A stretch of DNA of 62,667 bases from Candidatus Bathyarchaeota archaeon (GTDB taxonomy: Archaea; Thermoproteota; CALKCG01; B24; DRYS01), in the NCBI GenBank assembly GCA_025058595.1, contig JANXEK010000008.1, positions 1 to 62,667 of the forward strand. Direction: 5' to 3'. Positions 25,377 to 33,709 of this stretch are shown here, in pieces. The position numbers and the translations under genes were made by a program. The stretch's first letter is position 1. The number at the start of each line of letters is the position of its first letter. The notes beneath the pieces were generated by a model that was not told the DNA's origin, did not search any database, and saw nothing but the letters and a program-made list of their open reading frames with translations.

Positions 25377-26564
25377 GTGGTTGGGATATCTTCAGATGCC
25401 GGTAGGATATCTAGCGTTAAACGAGCTATGGAGGGTTACGGTATAGATGTATTGGTATGTAGGAATCCTGAGAACGTACTCTTTCTTTCAGGTTACTGGC
25501 CTTTAACAGGCTGGTCGTTAGTCGTAGTACCGTTGGACGGTGATCCAGCTCTTATTATACCTAGATCTGAGTTAGATTACGCCAGGGAATCGTGGATCAA
25601 GAATATGTATACATATGAAGCTGAGAGCTTAGAGCATATATGGAATCCATACCGCTTCATAGCCGGGATACTCGAAGGATTAGATCTACCTAAAGGTATC
25701 AGGGTGGGATGCGAACTCAGCATGGAAACAGTAGCTACAGGTAGTATCGCAGGGGAGGTGAGCTATGCATGTACACCTACATTCGATCTATTAAGGGATA
25801 TATTCAAAGCTGTATTAGTAGACGCTACACCGTTAATCTCTAAGCTTAGGATGGTTAAATCTAACCATGAGATAGAGCGTATCAAGATAGCTTCGAAGAT
25901 AGCATCTATAGCTATAGAGAAGCTGCTAGGAATAGTAAGGGATGGTTTGAAGGAATCTGAACTCGCAGCTTTAGCTGAATCCATCGTCTACTCTGAGGGT
26001 GTAGGATTCGAAGGAAAGGTTAAGAGGGCTAGGGGCTTTGCTTTCGTTATGTCCGGCGGATCGACTTCTAGGGCATGGTACCCGTTCAATATATCATCTG
26101 ATCGTAGAATTATGAGAGGCGACCCGATCCTGCTGGAGTTTAATGTATGCGCAGATGGGTATTGGGTAGATGTAACTAGGACATGGATCCTAGGTAGACC
26201 TACAAAAGAGCAGGAAGATATATTCTATATCTTGATGGAGGCTCAGGAATCGGTTTACAAATATGAGAACCCAGGTGTGAAGGCTTGCGACGTAGACAGG
26301 GTAGCTAGAAAAGTTATAGGTGTCAGAGGATACGATCGTTTCTTCCCACATAGGCTTGGTCATGGGGTAGGGTTGAGGCTGCATGAAGAGCCCATAATCC
26401 ATCCATTATCGTCTATCATAATCGAGAAGGGTATGATCCATACGGTAGAACCTGGTATATACACAGATAGATACGGATTAAGATTAGAAGATGTAGTTTT
26501 AGTTCTAGGTAAAGGTGTAGAGAATCTTTTCCCAGGATATAAGTTCTTAAGTCTAGGTGAATAG
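25377..26564 (+). CDS. M24-family metallopeptidase (Xaa-Pro aminopeptidase-like)
   Basis: 395 aa with an N-terminal creatinase-type domain (about 1-150, NPENVLFLSGYWPLTGWSLV) and a pita-bread catalytic domain. Ligand motifs: DGYWVDVTRT (second Asp, near 265), FFPHRLGHGVGLRLHEEP (His near 330), HTVEPGIY (Glu near 361) and GLRLEDVVLV (Glu near 375). The first ligand position, normally Asp seven residues before GY, appears as Glu in LLEFNVCADGY, a conservative change. It probably cleaves an N-terminal residue before proline, or a related amide. Translation may begin at GTG/TTG-type codons near 25377. Confidence 0.85.
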   Translation: MVGISSDAGRISSVKRAMEGYGIDVLVCRNPENVLFLSGYWPLTGWSLVVVPLDGDPALIIPRSELDYARESWIKNMYTYEAESLEHIWNPYRFIAGILEGLDLPKGIRVGCELSMETVATGSIAGEVSYACTPTFDLLRDIFKAVLVDATPLISKLRMVKSNHEIERIKIASKIASIAIEKLLGIVRDGLKESELAALAESIVYSEGVGFEGKVKRARGFAFVMSGGSTSRAWYPFNISSDRRIMRGDPILLEFNVCADGYWVDVTRTWILGRPTKEQEDIFYILMEAQESVYKYENPGVKACDVDRVARKVIGVRGYDRFFPHRLGHGVGLRLHEEPIIHPLSSIIIEKGMIHTVEPGIYTDRYGLRLEDVVLVLGKGVENLFPGYKFLSLGE

Positions 26565-26666
26565 CTGACAGCTCATTCTTATAATCTTCGCTCGTCTATC
26601 TTATGTAGTTTCCTTCAATATCGATCCATATGTATTTAGCTCTTATCGATTGCTATCTTCAACAAA

Positions 26667-26680
26667 ATATTTAAATATAT
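26667..26680 (+). promoter_or_regulatory. TATA box for the 120-aa gene at 26710
   Basis: ATATTTAAATATAT, the strongest TATA-like block in the window. It is centred about 36 bp before the ATG at 26710. Confidence 0.55.
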
Positions 26681-26709
26681 GTTGATCATCTCTATTTTTG
26701 TGAGAAGCT

Positions 26710-27072
26710 ATGGGTAGAGGTGTACGTCGAAAAACGAACCTTCCCGAAACTGCTGAAGTATTTTATAGGGGAAGATGGGTTAAAGCATCTGAGATAGTAC
26801 CTGAAAGAGTACCTAAAACTAAGATAGAAGAAGCAAGGAGTGAAATTATACGAAGAGTTGTAGACGAGGTACGATCTTCATCTGAATCTTCTCTTACAAG
26901 ACCAGAACTAATAAAGATATGTGAAGAGGTATCTAAAGAGAGAGGATTAAAGAGAAGGGTAAATTATCGATTCCTACTAGAGAGAGGGATCCTAGGTAGA
27001 CTTAGAGGTACTAGAAGATACTTCTTAACAGAGAAAGCTAAAGAACTTTACCCAGAACTATTCACTAGCTAG
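26710..27072 (+). CDS. Small basic protein with a possible winged-helix fold
   Basis: 120 aa, not assigned to a family. The N-terminus is basic (MGRGVRRKTNLPETAE). Residues about 55-118 (SLTRPELIKICEEVSKERGL, then YRFLLERGILGRLRGTRRYF, then LTEKAKELYPEL) look like a winged helix: recognition helix, beta-wing with RGTRRYFLT, closing helix. It stands alone with its own strong promoter, between the M24 peptidase and tRNA-Ala. A DNA-binding role is inference from this pattern. Confidence 0.6.
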   Translation: MGRGVRRKTNLPETAEVFYRGRWVKASEIVPERVPKTKIEEARSEIIRRVVDEVRSSSESSLTRPELIKICEEVSKERGLKRRVNYRFLLERGILGRLRGTRRYFLTEKAKELYPELFTS

Positions 27073-27177
27073 AACTACGATAATAGTAGAAAACATACGA
27101 ATAGAATAGAAAAGATCTAGCTTGTATACTGTGAACTCCATTTTTCCATCAATAACCCTTAACATTCACCGTTAACC

Positions 27178-27188
27178 CTTAAATAGTG
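27178..27188 (+). promoter_or_regulatory. TATA element for tRNA-Ala
   Basis: CTTAAATAGTG lies 29-39 bp before the mature tRNA start. Confidence 0.5.
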
Positions 27189-27216
27189 AGAGGTAGATCT
27201 GTATAGATATCGCCGT

Positions 27217-27291
27217 GGGCCGGTAGCTCAGCCTGGTATGAGCACCCGGTTCGCACCCGGGAGGTCGCGGGTTCGAATCCCGTCCGGTCCA
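27217..27291 (+). tRNA. tRNA-Ala (CGC)
   Basis: Acceptor GGGCCGG/CCGGTCC containing the G3:U70 wobble that defines alanine tRNAs, discriminator A, anticodon stem CCCGG/CCGGG with loop TTCGCAC giving anticodon CGC, and T arm GCGGG-TTCGAAT-CCCGT. 75 nt, no intron, CCA not encoded. Confidence 0.94.
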
Positions 27292-28201
27292 TAGGTTTCC
27301 ATGTCTCCTCCGTTTATTTCTAGGCTCGTCGTACTGTTAGTACTGGCTGGAAACTTCTCTATCGGCTCTTGGATATTATTAATCCTTGGCTCATAGACTC
27401 TGTATTCTTCGCCGTCATGAATATCATACTGGCTTGCACCATCATGCGTAGAGCAGAGAAGCGTATAAGACCGAGGTTTCCATCCCCTTATTCGCAGGTT
27501 TCCTCCGGGGAGGCGCCGTAAAACATGGGCGACGTTTTCGGCTTCGAAATAAAATTCTTGGATTAGCCGGGATCAGAAAGCGAAGGGGTTCACAAAGAAA
27601 GGTGCTATCAAAACCTCTATCTTCCACGACTTAGCTAACGAGCCGGGTATGATTGGGGAAGAGCAAGATTAGTCTTGACGCTATGTATGCTTAGGAGATA
27701 GTATATAGAGGAAGCTATTCTGCTAGCCATCCTCACCGCTGTCGCACTGATATGTAGGCTACTGAAACCTATCGGGTAGCCTGGGTGTCATCCATATTTG
27801 ATATAGTACGTTACCTCTAACCATTTCTACGGCTAAACGATTCAAATATCTGGGGACTAGAAACGTCTATGCCTACATAGTATTTCTGACCTCCTAGAAA
27901 TCCCTCCACTATAGCATCGATGTGTATAAAGCAGATATGGTGTCGAAGACCAGGGTATAGATAGATACGGGTACGAAGAGTGACTACGAGCGTGGATGGG
28001 AGGATGCGGTAGAATCCTTACCGCCAGAATAGTACATCGACCAAAGCCATCTATCAGGAGGAAACATAGAATAGAGTTAATCAAACCTCCCCCGAATATA
28101 ATGGACACCATCATCTAGGCTCAACAAGCTCACCACACCTACATCCTGTCATTAAAGTTATTCTACAGTTAGATGGCTCTAATATATCTGGTAGACGAGC
28201 T
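27292..28201. other. Gene-poor region of 0.9 kb downstream of tRNA-Ala
   Basis: No frame longer than about 85 codons and none with family features. Short coding-like scraps occur on the plus strand (EEAILLAILTAVALICRLL near 27709-27775; DYERGWEDAVESLPPE near 27980-28030), each flanked by stops. They may be remnants of genes inserted beside the tRNA and since decayed. No direct repeat of the tRNA was found here. Confidence 0.5.
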
Positions 28202-28564
28202 ATGCCTAGGTTTGTCGTCCACGAGCATATAGCTAGGAGGGCTGGTCTACACTACGATTTAAGGATAGAGGTGAATGGCGTTTTGAAGGATTGGGCTTTC
28301 AGGAAGCCCTTACCAGAAGATGTAAACGTTAAGAGGTTTGGTGTGGCTCAACCCGACCATGATTTATCATGGTTGGATTTCGAAGGCGAGATCGAAGATG
28401 GATATGGAGCAGGTATCATAAAGATATGGGATCGAGGTTCCTGCGATCTAATCGAGAAAACAGATAAATCGATGACCTTAGAATTTTACGGAAACAAGCT
28501 TAGAGGAAGCTACATGCTTCTAAAGTTTAAGGATGGATGGCTATTATTCAAAGTTAGAACCTAA
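28202..28564 (+). CDS. Stand-alone DNA 3'-phosphoesterase (LigD PE domain)
   Basis: 120 aa, a complete phosphoesterase domain without ligase or polymerase domains. The diagnostic N-terminus is RFVVHEHIARRAGLHYDLRI (His at about 7 and 17, Asp 19, with Arg 21: the HxxH...HYDxR catalytic set). It is followed by KDWAFRKP, then DFEGEIEDGYGAGIIKIWD and the C-terminal KFKDGWLLFKV. These enzymes trim 3'-phosphate and 3'-ribonucleoside ends during break repair. Similar free-standing PE proteins are known from some archaea. The neighbouring genes give no repair context. Confidence 0.9.
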   Translation: MPRFVVHEHIARRAGLHYDLRIEVNGVLKDWAFRKPLPEDVNVKRFGVAQPDHDLSWLDFEGEIEDGYGAGIIKIWDRGSCDLIEKTDKSMTLEFYGNKLRGSYMLLKFKDGWLLFKVRT

Positions 28565-28684
28565 CGGTGCCGAGATAGAGCTTACCGCTAACTGCTACAG
28601 AGAAAATGCTGTGAGCACAGATACTTTATATGTCGATAAAACAGGTACAATAGCGTTGAATAAACTTTCCATCAGATGTGTATA

Positions 28685-29659
28685 TTATGTCACTTTATAG
28701 CCACCGAAGATTTCGACTAAGAATATTATATAGAGGAAGAGTAGGACTACCCCCTCCCTCCAACTCACTCTTCTGTTCGAGATGAAATACCATAGTATTA
28801 AACATATCATTATCGTGAATGTAGCCATACTCGCATAGGATGCCATATTCACCCTAAATTCTCGTCCTATCAAAGCGACTCCTAGGATAAGGGTTATATT
28901 TGTGAAGCAGCTCCCAACGATATTTCCTAAAACTAATTCTAAATGTCCCTTCAAAGATGATTTTAAACCGATGGTAAATTCTGGTAGGCTTGTTCCAAAG
29001 GCTATTATCGTAGCACCTATCACCGTGCTAGGAATACCGATATATTCCGCGATATATGAAGCTGAATCTACTGCTATATACGCGCTTGTGACGATCGCGA
29101 TCAACCCGACGATAGTTAAGAATAGGTATCTTTCCCCCTTCCCCCTTACCTCTTGAGGACTATCCGTACTTTCGACCCTCCTCCTCTTCGACGTTCTATA
29201 CATTTCATATATGAAGATCGCTATAAGGATCATACCGATAAACCTGCTAACGTATCCGATATAGATTAGAGCTAAAGGGATGATCGAAGATGCGAAAAGC
29301 CCGAAATAAAGATTTCTCACCTCTTCTTTAACTATGAGATATAATTGCGACGTTCTCAGAGAAGCTATCAGGAAGATTAAACCAAGTATGAAGCATATAT
29401 TCACGATATTCGAACCTAGAACGTTTCCGATAGCTATACCTATCTCCCCGACCCCCATAGCGACAAGTATGGAAACGCTAAGTTCAGGTAACGTTGTGAT
29501 TAACGCGACTAACATATAGCCTACGACGGTTTTCCCTAAACCTGTTATCTCAGCAACCTTAACAGCGTTATTAACTGCTAGGTCACCCGCTTCATTAAGG
29601 ATGTATAGGGAGATTAGAAGGATTAACGCATTACCAGGTAAACCTAGCCATTCAAACAA
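28685..29659 (-). CDS. Sodium/calcium exchanger (CaCA family)
   Basis: 324 aa with about ten hydrophobic segments arranged as two inverted halves. The alpha-repeats are visible: LITTLPELSVSILVAMGVGE...GNVLGSNIVNICFILGL (near 55-95) and AFGTSLPEFTIGLKSSLKGH...LGNIVGSCFTNITLILG (near 220-265), each with the acidic ion-binding Glu in the LPE motif. It likely extrudes Ca2+ in exchange for Na+ or H+. A G-rich ribosome-binding stretch (GGGGGG) precedes the ATG. Confidence 0.92.
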   Translation of the reverse strand: MFEWLGLPGNALILLISLYILNEAGDLAVNNAVKVAEITGLGKTVVGYMLVALITTLPELSVSILVAMGVGEIGIAIGNVLGSNIVNICFILGLIFLIASLRTSQLYLIVKEEVRNLYFGLFASSIIPLALIYIGYVSRFIGMILIAIFIYEMYRTSKRRRVESTDSPQEVRGKGERYLFLTIVGLIAIVTSAYIAVDSASYIAEYIGIPSTVIGATIIAFGTSLPEFTIGLKSSLKGHLELVLGNIVGSCFTNITLILGVALIGREFRVNMASYASMATFTIMICLILWYFISNRRVSWREGVVLLFLYIIFLVEIFGGYKVT

Positions 29660-30060
29660 TGTAGATCAACCCCCCTTCGTTTTCATCCTCGTCGCCCTCT
29701 CATAAGACTTGAGTCTGCATTGGGGGTATAGCTATACCCAACTTAATAAACCTTTCATAAACGCTATTACCATCTAGAAGGATCGTGATAACCATACAGT
29801 TATATATCTTATATAAAGCGTTTATTTTTTTTACAAAGCATCGATAATATAATTTCTTAAAGATAGTTGGTAAAATAAGGAGATTGGCATGGTTAAACAC
29901 GATATGATGGTTTGGCTCTAATTTTATGTTTAAAAATACCTAGGTCATAGTTTAGATATAGGTGAAGTAGAGCTAGCGATAGATATACGGTTTAGATGGA
30001 GCGATCGATGTTTAACGTGGTTTTCATATCTACTCGATATTGAATTGTAAAGGGTGATAG
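29660..30060. other. AT-rich intergenic region
   Basis: About 400 bp between the exchanger's 5' end and the cdvC 3' end. Contains long AT runs (e.g. around 29820-29880) but no gene, tRNA or convincing hairpin; T-rich stretches on the minus strand may include the cdv operon terminator. Confidence 0.4.
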
Positions 30061-31188
30061 CTATATAGCTCTATACTCTTCAAACCATCTCTGATATCTA
30101 GTTATGGTGGTATTGTTTACGCTAGGCTTTCTCCTACTCAAAGCATCCATGAAATCCTTCATGCTTACTGGTCTAGGATAGCTTTTCGGATCGTCTACCC
30201 TTCCAGTCTCGAAGAATTCTCTGACTACTATAGCGTAGGCTTCTCTTACAAGTTCTGTGAGATCGTGGAATGTATAGCCTTCGGTTACTTTAGCTATCTT
30301 CTCTAGATCTACGTCATCCTCAAGAGTTAGATTCCGGGTAGTCTTCTTCAATAGAGCTAACCTACCGTTGTAGTCTGGTGGGGGTATGTAGATACGCTTC
30401 TGGAACCTTCGGATGAAGGGTTCATCTAGATCCCAAGGCTTATTGGTAGCCCCTATAACGTATACATAGCTATGCCTCCCCTTCTCGAATATGCCATCCA
30501 TCTCCTTCAGAAGCTGGTTCCTAACCCTAACCTCCCCTCCGACCTCCTGGTTCCTTATACCTGCTATAGAATCTATCTCATCTATGAATATTATCGCAGG
30601 CTTCCCCTTCTCCGTGTAACCTTTCGCCTCAGAGAATAGAGCTGCGACGTTCTTCTCGCTCTCACCTAGCCATTTACTCATAATCGTAGCCGCATCGACG
30701 TTGAAGAATGTAGCCTCTATCTCGCTAGCTACGGCTGCAGCTAGCATAGTCTTTCCGCATCCTGGAGGGCCGAAGAATAGTATGCCTCTAGGCCATCCTA
30801 ACGGGAATAGATCAGGCCTCTTCAGAGGGTAGACTATAGCTTCGATTATAGCTTTCTTAGCTTCTTCGAGATCGACTATATCATCCCATCTTATCGACGG
30901 TTTAGAAGCTAGGATAGCTGTAGATGTTTGTCTAGAGTAATCTCCTCCGCCTAGGATCTGGGGTTGAAGCTTGGATCTAAGCTCCTCCACCCTACGCTGA
31001 TATGCTTTAATCCTCTCCTTATACACATGGATATAGGGTAGCTCGGGATAATACATACATATCCTACTGAGGATCTCTATCGCTCTACTATACTTCTCTA
31101 TAGCTCTATCATACTGTCCGCTTCTATCGTAGTCTACAGCTTCAGAGGCGCTTTTAACGGCGAGCTCTTCGAGTTCACGCATATCCAT
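30061..31188 (-). CDS. cdvC: Cell division protein CdvC (Vps4-type AAA ATPase)
   Basis: 375 aa. An N-terminal MIT three-helix bundle (residues 1-75; SASEAVDYDRSGQYDRAIEK) binds the ESCRT-III tail. A single AAA domain follows, with Walker A GPPGCGKT (140-147), Walker B IIFIDEID (199-206), sensor ATNKPWDLDEPFIRRFQKR (near 255) and a pore-loop aromatic in MSKWLGES (170-177). It remodels and disassembles CdvB polymers at the division ring. Last gene of the four-gene cdv operon, 49 bp after cdvB. Confidence 0.95.
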   Translation of the reverse strand: MDMRELEELAVKSASEAVDYDRSGQYDRAIEKYSRAIEILSRICMYYPELPYIHVYKERIKAYQRRVEELRSKLQPQILGGGDYSRQTSTAILASKPSIRWDDIVDLEEAKKAIIEAIVYPLKRPDLFPLGWPRGILFFGPPGCGKTMLAAAVASEIEATFFNVDAATIMSKWLGESEKNVAALFSEAKGYTEKGKPAIIFIDEIDSIAGIRNQEVGGEVRVRNQLLKEMDGIFEKGRHSYVYVIGATNKPWDLDEPFIRRFQKRIYIPPPDYNGRLALLKKTTRNLTLEDDVDLEKIAKVTEGYTFHDLTELVREAYAIVVREFFETGRVDDPKSYPRPVSMKDFMDALSRRKPSVNNTTITRYQRWFEEYRAI

Positions 31189-31237
31189 TAGGCTACCCCC
31201 ATCAAATCCTAGCGGCTACGAACGTTCACCTAGATAA

Positions 31238-32062
31238 TCAGCGTCTTAAGATTATCTTCCCTTCTTCTTCAAGCGATTTTAACGCACGTATCACATCCTC
31301 CGGAGATGCTTGTAGCTCTCTAGCGCATACAGATACCTTCAAAGCCCCCTTGCTACTCTGTATATACTCTAATAGCTTCACCTTCAATTCATCGAAGCTT
31401 ATAGTAGGAGGGCTAGCAGACGGAGTCCCCCCGATTGGGGTCGGTGTATCCTTCGTAAGTATACCTTCAGCTTCCGTTATAGGTGTTCTACTCTTTTCCA
31501 CCTCCTCTACAGGGAGTTCTGGGAAGCTTTCCCTAATCTTCTGTTCAGCTATGAACGCCGCCTCCTCTATAATCCTTCTAGCTTCATCGTTCAGCTCAAC
31601 CTCCTCAAGTTTATGTCCGTTTATAACCTTCATCTCGCTAACGGTCGTTATCAGGAGTCGGCCAACTTCATCCAACCCGTTAGCGACATCCGGTACGATG
31701 TTAGCTATCTGCTTACGCATCTCTTTTACAAGTCCGAGGACAGGTGCAAGCTGAATCATCAGATCGCTAAACTCATGTATAGTCTCCAGCCTAAGTATTA
31801 CACGCTCTAAAGCTAGCTGTATACTTAAAAGGAGTTTAGCTATACTCCTAACCTCTGAGCATTCGTTAGCATACATCTTACTCCTAGCATAGTCTTTGGA
31901 TAAGTATGCTCCTACGCATCTCTCGAAGATCTCTCTATCCCTACGTTGAAGTTTAGCCATTATGTGCTCAAGCTTCTCCTTCTGAGATTCAAGCTTATAT
32001 ATCGCTACGTTTATACGTTCCTTCAACGATTGTTTGGAGGGTGCAAAGAATCTACGTATCAT
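31238..32062 (-). CDS. cdvB: Cell division protein CdvB (ESCRT-III with C-terminal winged helix)
   Basis: 274 aa. A basic helical hairpin forms the ESCRT-III core (residues 10-170; SLKERINVAIYKLESQKEKL, then RDREIFERCVGAYLSKDYAR). It is followed by a Pro-rich linker (TPTPIGGTPSASPPT, about 202-216) and a winged-helix domain (about 217-274, LLEYIQSSKGALKVSVCARE to EEEGKIILRR) that binds the CdvA C-terminal peptide. The linker is where the MIT-interacting motif for CdvC is expected. It polymerises at midcell to drive constriction. Confidence 0.94.
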   Translation of the reverse strand: MIRRFFAPSKQSLKERINVAIYKLESQKEKLEHIMAKLQRRDREIFERCVGAYLSKDYARSKMYANECSEVRSIAKLLLSIQLALERVILRLETIHEFSDLMIQLAPVLGLVKEMRKQIANIVPDVANGLDEVGRLLITTVSEMKVINGHKLEEVELNDEARRIIEEAAFIAEQKIRESFPELPVEEVEKSRTPITEAEGILTKDTPTPIGGTPSASPPTISFDELKVKLLEYIQSSKGALKVSVCARELQASPEDVIRALKSLEEEGKIILRR

Positions 32063-32110
32063 CCTTCATCCCCCCACCGTCTACTAGCCCTCCAAGCCAT
32101 ATCTACCAGT

Positions 32111-32848
32111 CTACTCCTCCACCCTTACTACCAGCGGCTCTATAGGTTTCTCTAAAGGTTTGGTGGACGTAGCCTCCTCCAGCTTAAACCCCGGTTTCTC
32201 GGATAATTCGACTTCGCTCCTAACACCGCTCTCGACTATAGGGGTGAAACCCTTCTCGGCTATACATATAAACTTCTCTATATCCTCCTTCTCGCTTCTA
32301 TAGTAGCTTATACCCTTCTCTATCGAAGATCTAGCTTCGTTAAAAGTATCCGGTAGGATCTCACCGAGGATATACTGTAGCTTAAGTACTGCTAAGACGT
32401 ATTCTAGATCCTTAATCCTCCCTTCGAGCGTCTCCACCCTTCTCTTAAGAGATTCTATGAATGAAACCTTCTTAGACTCCAACTCCTCTATAGCCGAGTT
32501 ATACATAGCTTTAAGCTTCTCGTATGCTTCCCCGGTTATCTCTCCATTCTTATACAACGTATCTAGAGCTTTAAGCCTAGCTAAACTTACGCTATAGACC
32601 CTCTCTAATATATTCGCTTCAACCCTCCATCCATATATGTATACGAGCTTCCCATTCCTTATCTTAACCCTATCACCTTTAAGCTTCCGATATTCTCCAT
32701 CACCCGTCTCGACGTCGAACGTCTCGACTTCATTCTTCGCGTTAACGGTGAAACCTACAACTCTACCCAAGCTTTTACCATAGCTGTCCATGATAGGTTT
32801 ACCGAGAAAATTCTTAACATGCTCGAATCTAAACGGCAAAATTTGCAC
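32111..32848 (-). CDS. cdvA: Cell division protein CdvA
   Basis: 245 aa. The N-terminal PRC-barrel-like domain (about 1-75; KPIMDSYGKSLGRVVGFTVN) is followed by a long coiled coil (about 85-195, with KRRVETLEGRIKDLEYVLAV) and a C-terminal peptide (KPLEKPIEPLVVRVEE). The C-terminal peptide fits the E3B segment that recruits CdvB through its winged helix. CdvA binds membrane and DNA and defines the division site. It sits between two ESCRT-III genes, 3 bp after the upstream one. Confidence 0.93.
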   Translation of the reverse strand: MQILPFRFEHVKNFLGKPIMDSYGKSLGRVVGFTVNAKNEVETFDVETGDGEYRKLKGDRVKIRNGKLVYIYGWRVEANILERVYSVSLARLKALDTLYKNGEITGEAYEKLKAMYNSAIEELESKKVSFIESLKRRVETLEGRIKDLEYVLAVLKLQYILGEILPDTFNEARSSIEKGISYYRSEKEDIEKFICIAEKGFTPIVESGVRSEVELSEKPGFKLEEATSTKPLEKPIEPLVVRVEE

Positions 32849-32851
32849 CTC

Positions 32852-33475
32852 CTATACTTTCTTCATAGATTCTCTCGAAGGTAATTCTGTCGAAGGTATC
32901 TCCGGTAGCGTCTCCTTCATCTTCTGCTCTGCTACGAAGGATGCCTTCTCTAGTATCTGTCTAGCCTCTTCGCTAGCAGCTTCTATCTCCCAGCTCCTAC
33001 CGGTAGCCTCTCCCACCTCTGCTACTATACCGTTAAGCTCCTCTCCTATAGCTCCAAGCTCATAGCTTACCTCAGGTATTATACCTGAAAGCTGCGTCTT
33101 GAGTACGTTAACTACACTAGCTACAGGAGCCATAACCGCTACTACATCGCCGAACTCCTGTACTGTCTCCAACCTTAGGATAGCCTGCTCTATAGCTAAC
33201 TGTGCCCTGAGCATTATATTCAGCATCTTCCTTACCTCAGCGCATTCGTTAGCATACATCGCCGCTCGTATAGGATCCTTCGCTAGCTGTGCCTCTACAC
33301 ATCTCTCGAATAGATTCCTATCCTGCTTCTGCATACGCGTCGTCGCCATCTCGAGTTTATCCTTCTGTATCTTAAGCCTATAGATCGTCTTACCTATCCT
33401 CTCCTTAAGCGGAGGCTGCTTCTTAAGTAGCCCTGTCCCCCTCTCCCATGCTTTGAATAGATCTCTTGTACTCAT
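32852..33475 (-). CDS. CdvB paralogue (ESCRT-III core without winged helix)
   Basis: 207 aa. Aligns by eye with the CdvB core: PLKERIGKTIYRLKIQKDKL, MQKQDRNLFERCVEAQLAKD, YANECAEVRKMLNIMLRAQL and AIEQAILRLETVQEFGDVVA. It ends at residue 207 after KMKETLPEIPSTELPS and lacks the winged helix. It corresponds to the CdvB1/B2 class that co-polymerises with CdvB; which subclass cannot be told. First gene of the operon, with an ideal AGGAGGTG ribosome-binding site eight bases before the ATG and a TATA box further upstream. Confidence 0.92.
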   Translation of the reverse strand: MSTRDLFKAWERGTGLLKKQPPLKERIGKTIYRLKIQKDKLEMATTRMQKQDRNLFERCVEAQLAKDPIRAAMYANECAEVRKMLNIMLRAQLAIEQAILRLETVQEFGDVVAVMAPVASVVNVLKTQLSGIIPEVSYELGAIGEELNGIVAEVGEATGRSWEIEAASEEARQILEKASFVAEQKMKETLPEIPSTELPSRESMKKV

Positions 33476-33483
33476 CTTAAGCC

Positions 33484-33491
33484 CACCTCCT
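33484..33491 (-). promoter_or_regulatory. Strong Shine-Dalgarno site for the cdv operon
   Basis: Minus strand AGGAGGTG, eight bases before the first cdv ATG (33475), a near-perfect complement to the 16S rRNA 3' end. Many other genes here are nearly leaderless, so this is notable. Confidence 0.6.
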
Positions 33492-33524
33492 AGGCTTAGG
33501 GCCTGATGGGGAGAGAGGTTTGCG

Positions 33525-33538
33525 AAACTATAAATACC
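33525..33538 (-). promoter_or_regulatory. TATA box for the cdv operon
   Basis: Minus strand GGTATTTATAGTTT, about 50-63 bp upstream of the first ATG, predicting a leader of about 25-30 nt that holds the Shine-Dalgarno site. Confidence 0.55.
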
Positions 33539-33709
33539 ATTTTAACAGTATCTATCAAAACATGCACCCTAAATAGATAGATGTTGATTTTACCGATAAG
33601 ATAGTTTGATCGATGCATGCATATTCTAGTAATACTTAAGTTATATGTAGAGTATTTAGAATCGCAAGTTTATGAGCTGGTTTACATTAAAACAAGTAGG
33701 TGATTCGGC

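Noticed and set aside
27470-27520. GTTTCCATCCCC run considered as a CRISPR repeat
   Set aside because: Single occurrence without regularly spaced copies.
27442-28114. Two minus-strand frames (61 and 85 codons) after tRNA-Ala
   Set aside because: Pro/Arg/Ser-rich nonsense composition, no start-site signals, no family; the region is described as gene-poor instead.
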